A DNA stretch of 64,000 nucleotides from NCBI GenBank assembly GCA_008638375.1, contig CM018052.1, positions 5,678,506 through 5,742,505 of the forward strand, given 5' to 3'. The notes below the pieces were generated by a model. It worked only from the letters and a program-made list of their open reading frames with translations, was not told the DNA's origin and did not search any database. Each line of letters begins with the position of its first letter. Positions within the stretch are counted from its first letter, which is position 1. The position numbers and the translations under genes are program-made. Origin of the DNA: Nyssa sinensis (lineage: Eukaryota; Streptophyta; Magnoliopsida; Cornales; Nyssaceae). Positions 12,457 to 23,160 of the stretch are shown here, in pieces.

Positions 12457-12740
12457 CGTTGGGTCCGGAACGTCGAAGAAAGTCAATTTTGACCCTCTCG
12501 ACCTTTTATTTGGCTTTGGGCACATTAGGGGCAATTTGGTAATTTATACCTTAACGTGTCTTAATTTTTTGGGGTCCCGTCTCATAAAATGGACCCTGCC
12601 ATTGGATCCAGAATGTTCAAAATAATCAAAATACACTATTCACTCGTTTTATTTGGACTTCGAATTATTTTGCTATTATTAAATTAATTAAATTATTTAA
12701 TTTAATTAATTGCATAATTAGATATTATATATTATTTTTG
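12457..12740. repeat. Two degenerate 143-bp LTR modules in B1
   Basis: CGTTGGGTCCGGAACG at 12457 and CATTGGATCCAGAATG at 12600 head two homologous units. The first contains GGGGCAATTTGGTAATTT, the second CACTATTCACTCGTTTTATT. They are the same module as at 6550 and 20902. Confidence 0.7.
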
Positions 12741-12766
12741 CTGAGTTTTAACAACGGGGGCAGGCG

Positions 12767-12860
12767 TGGCTCGGTGGTTGTTGGGCCTGATTTAGTGTTT
12801 GGGCTTATGACTAGACGTGGGTTCAAACCTGGGGAGCCGTAGGGCTCCCTTTTTTTTTTT
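12767..12860 (+). repeat. tRNA-like A-box/B-box cassette with T-run in B1
   Basis: TGGCTCGGTGG (12767-12777) resembles a Pol III A box, GGTTCAAACCT (12820-12830) a B box, and an 11-T run (12850-12860) would end Pol III transcription. A-to-B spacing is 53 bp, within the range of tRNA genes. No complete cloverleaf is evident, so this is tRNA-like, not a tRNA gene. It is antisense to the LTR. Confidence 0.55.
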
Positions 12861-14163
12861 CCCATAAAATTCGTGTACCAAACAGTGGATAGAGGCCCAA
12901 ATGAGGATAGGATATCCCTTATGACGATTGAGGTTATTAAATCAGTTCCTATCAGTGTATCCAAATAGCTGGAATTTTCATTTAGAAGAAACACAATGTT
13001 GCCGTTTCATTAATGCGGTGGCTAACCCATACGTTGACATGTGTCCAAGTCGACACGGTGGGTAACCTAGCTCGGTCAGGATCGGCTGAGTCAACTCATG
13101 AGTTGACTTAACGGGGTCTTCTTCTTCCCCCATGCCTGCGCTATTGTTCCTCTGTAACCCTAGCTACAATACCCTCTATCTTCATGGATTTCTAGCCAAT
13201 TTCCTACAGTTTGGTTGATTCCTTTTGGTTTCTGCACGTTCAAGGATGAGTTTAACATCATTTTGGAGTTTCGATGTGAGCTTAACAGTTCTGTGGAAGG
13301 TTAATAGAGGGTCTCGATTTTTGATCAAATTCCTAACCCATTTCTAGGTCATTTTTCATGTGGCTTGTTGTGTTGGACTCCTTGAGTCATGGGGAATCCA
13401 ATCCTAACCATGCATGCGAGCGTAAACGTTCCTACAAGGATCTGCCATTGTTGAACTCTCAGCCTCTCACTTAAACAGTGCTCAACAGTGAGCCATTTTC
13501 TCTTTTCTTTTGATTTTCCTTACTCATTTCTTGCGTATTTTATGTTTCAAGATTCAGAAGTGGTCAGTGTGTGAGTTTGAGGTTAAACCAAAATTTTCCA
13601 AGCTTTTAACAATGGTGGTTTATGTACGGCCATGTCTCTGGGTTGTTCTAGGGTCCAAAATACCATTCCTTAATCCTGATCATATACTCTAGATAACATA
13701 TATGCAATAAAAAATACTAAACACAGATTGTATATAGGAAAATTCTTAGAGAGAGAAAAAGTTGGTTTTGAAATTTTTACCCCAACGATGGTGTTTTCCT
13801 CTCCTCTTTCTTGGTTAGTGATCTTCTTAGATCAGGTCAGCCACGCAATCGTCCTTCTTTTCCTTCTTCTTCTTCTTCTTCTCCGTCCACCCCTCACTTT
13901 CTCTCTCTAACTTACTCTCTCTTTCTCTCTAGGTCTCTCTCTCAAGCTAACTTACACTTGTATCACAATCTGATTTTCTAATTTGAGTTTACACCCACGC
14001 AACACAGATATATAATACCACCTATATTTTATTTGTTTCATTTTAAAAGTAATTCTTTTGGTTGCATGAAAGACCATTGGCCAATTTGGGAGGTGGCTTT
14101 GTTCTAATGTGTATATATATACATATAACTTGTAATATTAAACTTTGCCTACTTTGGGTCAAG

Positions 14164-14174
14164 GGTTCAAAACC
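14164..14174 (+). repeat. Second B-box-like site in B1
   Basis: GGTTCAAAACC lies inside the inverted repeat CAAGG..CCTTG and is followed by CCTTGTTTGGCATTT, the same arrangement as at 520, 2193 and 58761. A matching A box is weak here. Confidence 0.4.
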
Positions 14175-14499
14175 CCTTGGCCTTAGTTTTTGGTTCATTT
14201 TTCTTATTGTCCCCTTTGTGCCTTGTTTGGCATTTAATTTATTTATTCTAACGTTTTGCATTATTTTCTGCCTTGTGATTTTAAATTTAATATTTACTTT
14301 TTTATGTACCGATTTTATAAATTGTAGTCGTATTATAATTTTTTTTTTCTCAGAGTCGACCTTGATTTTTAAGGTCTCGGAATTATTTTGAAATCGTCAT
14401 TCATTTCCCGTTTAAATTTCTTAATTATTCTTTTTAAGGTCACTAATTAATAATTAGTGACTTAATTATCATTTAATCGGGTCGGGGTGTTACAAGAAG

Positions 14500-14548
14500 T
14501 AGATTAACTAGATCCACTGTTGCATGTTGACACCCCGGTTAGGGGTAG
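14500..14548 (+). pseudogene. Stranded protease fragment of element A
   Basis: About 50 bp between solo LTR B1 and the C array. Read together with the flanking AGAAG, it encodes E-V-D-stop-L-D-P-L-L-H-V-D-T-P-V-R-G-S, the usual gypsy protease stretch between the GLE and SVTLT segments. The stop is TAA. It joins in frame to the GSVTLTRIW codons at 25419, which shows that 10453, 14500 and 25424 are parts of one gene split by two insertions. Confidence 0.75.
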
Positions 14549-15468
14549 TGATACGAACCCCGCCAAGAAAACGAGACCCGACAACGGAAAAAGAATCCAA
14601 GATCGTTCTATAATCAGATCTAAATGGAAGACTTCGACCCGTTGTTTATGACAAACAAGAACCTCAGTATATATAACCTCAACCCGTTGTTTAGTGCGAA
14701 ATAAAAACCTCGGTAAAAGGAAGGCGCCACAAACGGTGGTGGAAATTCATTTAATAAGTCATTGGTGAACGTCACGAGAAATCCCGATAAGTTCAGATAT
14801 TTCTTCAAAGAATCGCAGAGAAAATACTCTCTCAATTTACTCAAAAATTCATCATCTGCTGCCAAATGCGGCTACAAGTTCTTTTTAAAACACTCTATGC
14901 AACCCTACAGCCGAATAAGGCCTACATTAAATAAAAGATATGGGATAAACATTTGCATGCCCAAAACATCCTCAACTACCGATTAAAAGTAATAAAAGAA
15001 ATCCACTAATTAAGTTAGAATCTCGCACAGCCAAAAAAGTCATCAATGCAGGTATATCAAATTCAAACACTATTTCGACCTTGATGTAGCCCGAATCTCG
15101 GCAAACTCAAAACATGAAAGTTGTATAAATATTCCTAGGCTTTCCATAGAATCTTGAATCATCTAAATCGGAGCTCGGATAAGAGAGTTATGCCCAGATT
15201 ACGAAACGACATTGAAACTATACGAAAATCACCCAATTAGCATTTTTTGTGCACTTAACTTCTTAGCTCTCGACCTTGTGTTTGGCCCATCTAGAACTTG
15301 TAAAGGATCTTTAAGACTCGGTCTATCATGGTGCCCATCATTCCCCCTCTCTTCAAAAGGATTCGTCCTCGAATCTTTAAGACTCGGTCTGCCATGGTGC
15401 CCATCATTCCCCCTCTCCTCAAAAAGATTCGACCACGAGTCGTCACCTGCATCAAAGGGAGAAAGATA

Positions 15469-15505
<37 letters not shown>

Positions 15506-16942
15506 CTGTTTTGTGAACTCTCTTTCGATTTTTTTTTTTTTTTTTTTGTCTTTTTAATACTCTCCTTTTTTTTGTACTCTCCTTTTATTTTTTTATTTGT
15601 ACTATCCTTTTTTTTTTTTTTTATTCTGTTTGTGACTAGGCTAGGGCAAAGCAGAATAAAAAAAAAAAACAAGTGGCGCAAGTGAAGCAAAGGAAGAAAT
15701 GAAATAAAATAAAATAAAAAACAAGTGGTGCTAATCAGAAAGGCAGTAGAAGAAAGAAAAGAAAAAAGAAGAAGAAAAAAAAAATCCAGAAACGGAAAAG
15801 TCAAAAGCAGAGAACAAAAAAAAAAGCAAGAAAGAAAAAAAAAAAGGTCAAGGAAGCTGCGGCGCAAGGCAGTAAAAAGGAAGAGAAAAAGAAAGAAAAA
15901 AAGAACCACAAAAAAATGACAGAGCAGCAGTGCAGCAGCGCAGGAAACAGAACGACAAAAAGAAAGAAAAGAAAAGGGGTGCGGCTTGGGAGTAAATTTT
16001 TTTTTTTCAGGGGTAATAATCTAATGCACGAATTAAAAAGGATAGATTAGATCTGATTTGTAGTCTAAGCTCTAATACCAAATGATACGAACCCTGCCAA
16101 GAATAACGAGACCCGACAACGAAAAGGGAATCCAAAATCATTCCACAATCAGATCTGAATGACAAACCTTGACCCATTGCTTACGACAAACAAGAACCTC
16201 GGTATATATGACCTTAACCTGTTCTTTAATGCGAAACAAGAACCTCGGTATAAGGAAGACACCACAAACGGTGGTGGAAATCCATTTGATAAGTCGTTGG
16301 TGAACGCCACGAAAAATTCCGATAAGTTCAGATAGTTCTTCAAAGAACTGCCGAGAAAATACTCTTAAAAAATTTACTCAAAAATTCATCATCTGCTACC
16401 AAATACGGCCACAAGTTCTTTTTAAAACACTCTATGAAACCCTAGGACCGAATAAGGCCTACATTAAATAAAAGATATGGGCTAAAAATTTTCAGGACCA
16501 AAACTTCCTAAACTACTGACTAAAAGTAATAAAAGAAATCGACTAATTAAGTTAGAATCTCGTGCAGCCAAAAACATCATCAGTGTAGGTACAATAACTT
16601 CAAACTCGATTTCGACCTTGATTCAACCCGAATCTCAAAAAACAAAAAACATGAAAGTTGTAGAACTATTCCTTGGCGTTCCATAGAATCTTGAATCATC
16701 TCACTCGGAGCTTGGATGAGAGAGTTATGCCCATATTACGAAGCAACGTTGAAACTGTACGAAAATCACCCAATTAGCGTTTTTGTGCACTTAACTTCTT
16801 AGCTCTCGACCTTGTTTTGGGCCCATCTAAAACTTGTAAAGGATCTTTATGACTCAGTCCACCATGGTGCCCATCATTCCCCCTCTCTTCAAAAAGATTC
16901 GTCCTCGAATCTTTAAGATTTGGTCCACAATGGTGCCCATCA
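14549..16942 (-). mobile_element. C1: complete non-autonomous element with 66-bp longer LTRs
   Basis: 3' LTR 14549-15406, internal region 15407-16082 (676 bp), primer site 16069-16080 (TGGTATTAGAGC on the minus strand), 5' LTR 16083-16942. Both LTRs carry an additional 66 bp at the U3 tip (15341-15406 and 16877-16942). That piece is an LTR start fused to polypurine-tract sequence, so a second PPT now lies inside the LTR. Both LTRs share it, which fits an element that duplicated its PPT and then replicated. The internal region holds an (AT)n run, T-rich and A-rich stretches and no gene. Confidence 0.75.
15407..15420 (-). promoter_or_regulatory. Polypurine tract of C1
   Basis: On the minus strand the sequence before the LTR reads GAGGAGAGGGGGAA followed by TGATGGGCACC. 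A purine run ending in G5 and two A residues precedes the LTR in C1 and C3. It would prime plus-strand DNA synthesis. Confidence 0.65.
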
Positions 16943-16946
16943 TTAA
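16943..16946. other. LTR-LTR junction TTAA between C1 and C2
   Basis: On the + strand CATCA-TTAA-TGATG. The four bases separate two full LTR tips with no target duplication. TT equals the bases next to the LTR on the PPT side and AA those on the PBS side in the intact copies. Confidence 0.85.
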
Positions 16947-17756
16947 TGATGCGAACCCTGCCAAGAATAACGAGAACCGACAACAAAAAAAGGAATCCAA
17001 GATTGTTCCACAATTAGTTTTGAATGACAGACCTCGACCCATTGTTTACGACAAACAAGAACCTTGGTATATATGACCTGAACCTATTGTTTAATGTTAA
17101 ACAAGAACCTCGGTATAAGGAAGACGCCACAAACGATGGTGGAAATCTGTTTGATAAGTCGTTGGTGAACGTCATGGGGAATCCCGATAAGTTCAGAAAG
17201 TTCTTCAAAGAACCGCATAGAAAATACTCTCTCAATTTACTCAAAAATTCATCATCTGCTACCAAATGCGGCTACAAGTTCTTTTTAAAACACTCTATGA
17301 AACCCTACGGCCGAATAAGGCCTACATTAAATAAAAGATATGGGCTACACATTTTCAAGCCCAAAACATCCTAAACTATGGACTAAAAGTAATAAAAAAA
17401 TCCACTAATTAAGTTAGAATCTCGCGCAGCCAAAAACGTCATCAGTGCAGATACAGCAACTTCAAACCCAATTTTGACCTTGATGCAGCCTGAATCTCAG
17501 AAAATTCAAAACATGAAAGTTGTAGAACTATTCCTTGGATTTCCATATAATCTTGAATCATCCCACTCGGAACTCGGATGAGAGAGTTATGCCCAGATTA
17601 CGAAGTGACATTGAAACTGTACGAAAATCACCCAATTAGCGTTTTTGTGCACTTAACTTCTTTGCTTTCGACCTTGTGTTTGGCCCATCTGGAACTTGTA
17701 AAGGATCTTTAAGACTCGGTCCACAATGGAAATTGTCACCTGCATCAAAGGGAGAA

Positions 17757-17790
<34 letters not shown>

Positions 17791-19249
17791 ATATATTTTT
17801 TTTTCTGTTTTGTGAACTCTCTTTTTTTTTTGTACCCTTTTTTTTTTTTGTACTCCTTTTTTTTTTTCTTGTACTCTTCTTTTTTTTTTTTTTTATTCTG
17901 TTTGCGACTGGGCTAAGGCAAAGTAGAACAAAAAAAAAAAAAAAAAAAAAAAACAAGCGGCACAAGTGAGGCAGAGGAAGAAATAAAAAAAGAAAAAAAG
18001 AAAAAGCAAACGGCGCTGATCAGAAAGGCGGTAGAAGAAAAAAAAAGAAAAAAGAAGAAGAAAAAAAAGCCAGAAATGGAAAAGTCGAAAGCAGAGAACA
18101 AAAAAAAAAGCAAGAAAGAAAAAAAAAAGGTCAAGGAAGTTGCGGCGCAAGGCAGTAAAAAGGAAGAGAAAAAGAAAGAAAAAAAGAACCACAGGAAAAT
18201 AACAGAGCAGCAGTGCAGCCGCGCAGGAAACAGAACGAGAAAAAGAAAGAAAAGAAAAGGGGTGCGGCCTGGGAGTAAATTTTTTTTTTTTTTCAAGGGT
18301 AATAATCTAATGCACGAATTAAAAAGGATAGATTAGACCTGATTTGTAGTCTGAGCTCTGATACCAAATGATGCGAAACCCACCAAGAATAACGAGACCC
18401 GACAACGAAAAGGGAATCCAAGATCGTTACACAATCAGATCTGAATGACAGACCTCGACCCGTTGCTTACGACAAACAAGAACCTCGGTATATATGACCT
18501 CAACCCGTTCTTTAATGCGAAACAAGAACCTCGGTATAAGGAAGATGCCACAAACGGTGGTGGAAATCCGTTTGATCAATCGTTGGTGAATGCCACGAGA
18601 AATCCCGATAAGTTCAGATAGTTCTTCAAAGAACTGTCGAGAAAATACTCTCCAAAAATTTACTAAATAATCATCTGCTGCAAATGCAGCTACAAGTTCT
18701 TTTTAAAACACTCTATGAAACCCTAGGGCCGAATAAGGCCTACATTAAATAAAAGATATGGGCTAAACATTTTCAGGACCAAAACATCATAAACTACCGA
18801 CTAAAAGTAATAAAAGAAATCCTGTAACACCCCGACCATGATTTATTTAATAATTAGGTTGCTAATTATTAATTAGAACTGACATAAAGAATAATTAAGA
18901 AATTTATCGAGAACCTCACGATAGTCATAACAGACCAATAAAATAATTAAGCACCTCAGAAGTGAGGGCGTAATGTCCAAACCTAATTGCCAATTAATTA
19001 GGCGAAATGATGTTATTTTAATACTATAGAAACTCGAATTAGCAAACTGTGATGGCCCCAAATAAATAATAACTGATACGAGGCCTTTGATAATGAGGCT
19101 AACCAAAATACAAAACCCTCAGAAAAAATCGCGTCGAAAAAGGGGCAGTGGAAAAGAAAATATTAAGAAAATAGCCAAAATGGAATTCTGCGCCAACCAA
19201 ACAGGGCCTAAGCCCAAAATGTGGAAAAATGCTCACAAGTGAGGTCAAG

Positions 19250-19330
19250 GGATTTGAACCCTTGACCAAGTAGGACGAGATTCTTATTACCCAAAAAAAA
19301 TTACCAAGTGGGCTGCTACCACTTTGTGCT
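19250..19330 (-). repeat. tRNA-like cassette in B2
   Basis: Read on the minus strand: a CACTTGGTAAT A-box-like site near 19300-19310, then GGTTCAAATCC (19250-19260), a perfect B box inside the inverted repeat GGTCAAGG..CCTTGACC. It closely resembles the cassette in E1 at 58715-58778. It is antisense to the LTR. Confidence 0.5.
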
Positions 19331-20901
19331 TATATATGCAACCAAATTATATTTAAACCCAATTTAGCCAAGGCCACCTCCCAAATTGGCCAATGGCCAT
19401 GCATGCAACACATCACCCTATGCACCCTAGCCCATCATCACCCTACCTTAGAGCACTTGATCTCACCTTCACTAATTACCTTACATGCAAAACCCAACAT
19501 AATCATTTTGCCTCAAATAAACAAAATGAAATACATGCTTATACGGGAGTGTGTGTGTGGACGGTTAAAGTGGAGAAAATCGAAGGGTGTGTGTGTGCAA
19601 GTTTGAAAGTATAGTGAGAGAGTGAGTTAGAGAGAGAGTGTGTGAGGCTTTGTGTGTAAGTTTGTGTGCATGCATGTGAGTGTCTTACAGTATACCTGAA
19701 GAAGCCTGGGCAAATTGAGGAACGTTTGGAAGGTCAGAGTCGAGCCATAGAGAGAGGAACTCACTATTTAGAGGTATAACCTCAAAACTGTTCCATTTTT
19801 CTTGTTTAAATTTCTCTACTGTTTTTAATATTTTGAGCCCTATTAGTTGCATACATGAGCTACTGTGACACCTAGTGACTGTTACGAATTAATTGGAAGG
19901 GCCAATAGGGCTTGAAGAACCATAAACCTTGGAAACTGCCATTGATGACCTCTTTTAGAACAGGTCTGAAACAACCGAGACCAAACCAAAATTTGTTGGT
20001 CAAGACCTGATCTAGACCTCAGAGGGTTCTAAAAACCCTAGACTGTGACCCCAACACTCAGGTTAAGACCATTGAAAATGAAGTTGCAGGTTTCGGCCAT
20101 GAAACCTAGCCACTGTTTAAGACTCTTAAACCACGACTTTGGAATAGGGGTTGAACCTCTTTGTCATGAGGATCACTTTGAGCCAAACCATGCACGTTTT
20201 GGTGGTGAATTGAGGATTTACCAATCAGTTGCAGGTTTGATTATTCCACCATGAGTCGAACGTTTGAGCTCCGATTTAAACACCAAATGAATGCCAAATT
20301 AGTCCTAGGGTTCCTAGAAACATTTTAGGGTTGAAAGCAGAATGAAAAACAACTCGAGAAGCTACGAAATTGAGAAAATCTGAAACTGTAACTAGGGCAA
20401 CAGTATACCGTATGATGAAGAAGATGGAGTTGACTCGTCCAACTCGTCCAGACCCACTGAATTGACTCACACACGTGTCGACCTACGGGACGGCCATCAC
20501 TTTTTTGGAACGACGACGTTTAAGTTAAGTTTAAATTTTTAACTGTTAGGGCTGACGCCATCAAGACATCAGCATTACGTGCTGAACCAGACCAAAATGG
20601 TTGGTTCAGTTAAAACCTGACTGGTTCACTTAAAAACGAACCGAACCCACTGGTTTAGTCCGGAAGTTTACAAAATTAAATTTCTGACCCCAACAGTTTC
20701 ACAGATTTGTACTATGGCCTAGCTCTTGGAATTCTTATGCAATTTCACCCTTGGAGAAATGACAAAATAATAAAATAATTATTTTATTATTTTATTAAAA
20801 GAGAAAAATTACTATTTTGCCCTTGGACATTAAATGGGTCAAACGAAGTCCAAAAAAAATAAATGAATAGTGTATTTTAACTATTTTGGACGTTCTGGAC
20901 C

Positions 20902-21300
20902 CAACGGTGGGGTCTATTTCATGAGACGGGACTTTGAAAAATTTAGACGCGTTAAAGCATAAATTACCAAATTGCCCCTAATATGCCCGATGTCCAAATA
21001 ATGCGAGTTATTAGTATATTCTTATTATCTTGGACCTTCTGAGACCAACGGTGGGGTCCGTTTCACGAGACAGAACTCCAAAAAATTAAGACACGTTTAA
21101 GTATAAAATGACCAAATTACCCCTAATGTGCTCTTAAGCCAAATGGAAAGCCGAGAAGGTTTAAATTGACTTTCTTCGACGTTCCGGACTCAACGGTGAG
21201 GTTCGTATTATGAAATGAAGTACGAAAAAATATGACACGTAAATATGTAAAGTATAAAATCAAACCTTACAATTTAATGAAGCTGCCAGAAGAGTATACG
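20902..21300. repeat. Three 144-145-bp tandem modules in B2
   Basis: CAACGGTGGGGTC-type cores start at 20902, 21046 and 21191. Each unit also carries AAATTACCAAATTGCCCCTAA-like sequence (18-20 bp conserved) and an ACGAGACxGxACTxxxAAAAA block. This is the reverse orientation of the modules at 12457, 28941, 56980 and 63204. Confidence 0.8.
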
Positions 21301-21817
21301 TTAAGAGAATAGCGCTTAAGTTAAAAGCTAGGATTTAATACAGTCTAAACATAAAATAGGGACATCAATAGGAGATATTTGAGGTACACATGAAGTTAAT
21401 AGATTGTTTATGAATTGTTCTTAGGAGCTACAAAAGGGAAAGGAAAAGCGTCATAATAAACATCAATCTTGGAGTTTAAGGTGAGTAATCTTGCATTTGA
21501 AATGGAGATTTACCTCCATGGATTTGAAGATGTTTTAAACTTCAAAATATCTGAAGATTTAAACTCGATATTACATGATTGCTATTTTAAGATATTCCGT
21601 TCTTATAAATTTTATTATGACATGCTCAATGAATGATTTCTATTACAGTCTTCCTTAGAAGTATTTAACATGTCTACATATTCTGAAATTCTTATTCCTA
21701 GTATTTAAAAATCCTATCATGAAATCATGAATGTCATGTTTTAAATACTCGTGAAAAATACCTATTTGAAGAAGCCATATGATAAATGTTTTACAAGATA
21801 ATAATGCAAAAATCACG

Positions 21818-21931
21818 TAGTCAGGATTTTGGGTTTCTTCGGAACTCAATTGCCCTGACATGTGAGGTGTCGCATAGTCAGGATTTTGGGTTTCTTCGGA
21901 ACTCAATTGCCCTGACATGTGAAATGCCAGT
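21818..21931. repeat. 57-bp direct duplication in B2
   Basis: TAGTCAGGATTTTGGGTTTC occurs at 21818 and 21875. The two 57-bp units are nearly identical, so the duplication is recent. A related single block is at about 11405-11490 in B1, in reverse complement. Confidence 0.85.
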
Positions 21932-23156
21932 AGCAGGATCTAATCCCCCAAGCAAATGAGATCGTAGCATTGCAGTAAAACGAGAGTCTGGTTCGAAACA
22001 GATTCTACCTAATTAAAGAGAAAAGATGACAAATGTTTTTGGAAATGGAAGCAGGTTTTATCCTCATTTTCCTATGCACGTTTATATGTTTTGAAGTAAC
22101 GCTTTCGAAAATGGAAGCAAGTTTTTACCCCATTTTATTATGCATGCTTATATATTTGAAGTGCATATACTCTATTTGAATAAACGTATGTTTGGCTTGA
22201 ATACTTTAAATGTTTCAAAGCTATCTTTGTGAAGAATGCATGTACTCTATGTTCAAAATGTATGAGTAATTGGTAGTGAGTCTTTTATAAACCTCTCATG
22301 TACGAAACTACTGCCAATTGAAAACCCATGACAAATGTTGGAATTACTCATTGGGCTTTTTAAAGCTCACCCCATTCCCTAACATTTTTCAGATGATGAC
22401 GATGGATGGGAGCCTTGCTCCATTTTGGGATGACGATTAGTAGCTTCGTTATGATCACGGACTTTTGGAAGAATTAGAACATGTAGTTGGATAGATTTTG
22501 ATGTAATAGATTTTGGGTGATATGTACTTAAGCATGAGAGGCAAACGGATATGTAATATGTATAACACTTTAGAATTTTTATTATGCTCTGATGTTATAT
22601 TCATGTGTACCGCTATGAAGAGCGGTAGTACCAGACGGATGTGCAAAAGTATTTTAAATAAGAAAAAAAAGGAAAATTTTTTTCATATTTCTGCAAACTA
22701 AAGTCGCACCGCCGTCCGATACTGTTGCTTATATGAGCCTTGCCCTAAGGCCTCGGGGCCGAGGGATGGTAGTCACGATGCGAGACCCGCATGGGGTGGG
22801 TTTCGAGTCGTGACAACTCCACTAATTAATTTAGAATCTCGTGCAGCCAAAAACGTCATCAGTGCAGGTATAGTAACTTCAAACCCGATTTCAACCATGA
22901 TGCAGCCTGAATATCGGAAAACTCAAAACATGAAAGTTGTAGAACTATTCCTTGGCGTTCTATAGCATCTTGAATGATCTCAATCGGAGTTCAGATGAGA
23001 GAGTTATACCCAGATTGCAAAGCGACATTGAAACTGTACAAAAATCACACAAGTAGCGTTTTTGTGCACTAAACTTCTTAGCTCTCGAACCTTGTGTTTG
23101 GCCCATCAGAAACTTGTAAAGGATCTTTAAGACTCAGTCCACCATGGTGCCCATCA

Positions 23157-23160
23157 TTAA
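23157..23160. other. LTR-LTR junction TTAA between C2 and C3
   Basis: Second junction of the array: CATCA-TTAA-TGATG, identical in form to that at 16943-16946. Confidence 0.85.

Larger units (their letters stand above)
10454..14494 (-). mobile_element. Solo LTR B1 (minus-oriented), inside A protease
   Basis: A 4041-bp LTR from TGTCACGACC to GGTCGGGGTGTTACA. Reverse-complemented it matches B2 (18823-22815) along its whole length, including the tips and the GGAGTGAGC-type block near 10890-10930. It interrupts A's protease right after the codons for GLE; the reading frame resumes at 14495 with E-V-D. Flanks GGAAA (10449-10453) and AGAAG (14495-14499) differ by two transitions and are the probable worn 5-bp target duplication. 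No PBS, PPT or coding sequence adjoins it, so it is a solo LTR. It contains a 40-bp tandem array, two 143-bp modules and two tRNA-like cassettes. Confidence 0.8.
18823..22815 (+). mobile_element. Solo LTR B2 (plus-oriented), inside LTR4 of C2
   Basis: A 3993-bp LTR from TGTAACACCCCGACC to GAGTCGTGACA. Flanks AATCC (18818-18822) and ACTCC (22816-22820) are a 5-bp target duplication with one change; removing the LTR restores the AGAAATCCACTAATTAA sequence seen in the other C LTRs. It is the inverted counterpart of B1. It holds three 144-145-bp modules (20902, 21046, 21191), a 57-bp duplication (21818) and a tRNA-like cassette on the minus strand. No PBS, PPT or coding region is attached. Confidence 0.9.
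16947..23156 (-). mobile_element. C2: second copy of the array, interrupted by solo LTR B2
   Basis: 3' LTR 16947-17729, internal region 17730-18368 with primer site 18355-18366 (TGGTATCAGAGC on the minus strand), 5' LTR 18369-18822 plus 22821-23156. The U3 tip of its 3' LTR and the polypurine tract are missing: about 43 bp are deleted between CCACAATGG and the CACCTGCATC block. LTR4 matches LTR2 in private variants (for example TTCTTTAATGCG and the CGAGAAAATACTC context), and internal 2 is closer to internal 1 than to internal 3. Confidence 0.75.

Noticed and set aside
15229..15909. Long minus-strand reading frame (226 codons) and its + strand partners around 15212-15919, 17676-18336 and 24154-24578
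   Set aside because: They are Phe/Leu or Lys/Arg/Glu runs from T-rich and A-rich stretches in the C internal regions, with no domain and different ends in each copy.
16943..16946. TTAA as a 4-bp target duplication of a second insertion
   Set aside because: A duplication needs two copies flanking one element; each TTAA occurs once between two LTR tips, Ty3/gypsy duplications are 5 bp, and the outer GGTAG already accounts for integration.
10454..22815. B1 and B2 as the two LTRs of one element
   Set aside because: They are inverted relative to each other, lie in different hosts (A protease and C2 LTR) and each has its own flanking duplication.
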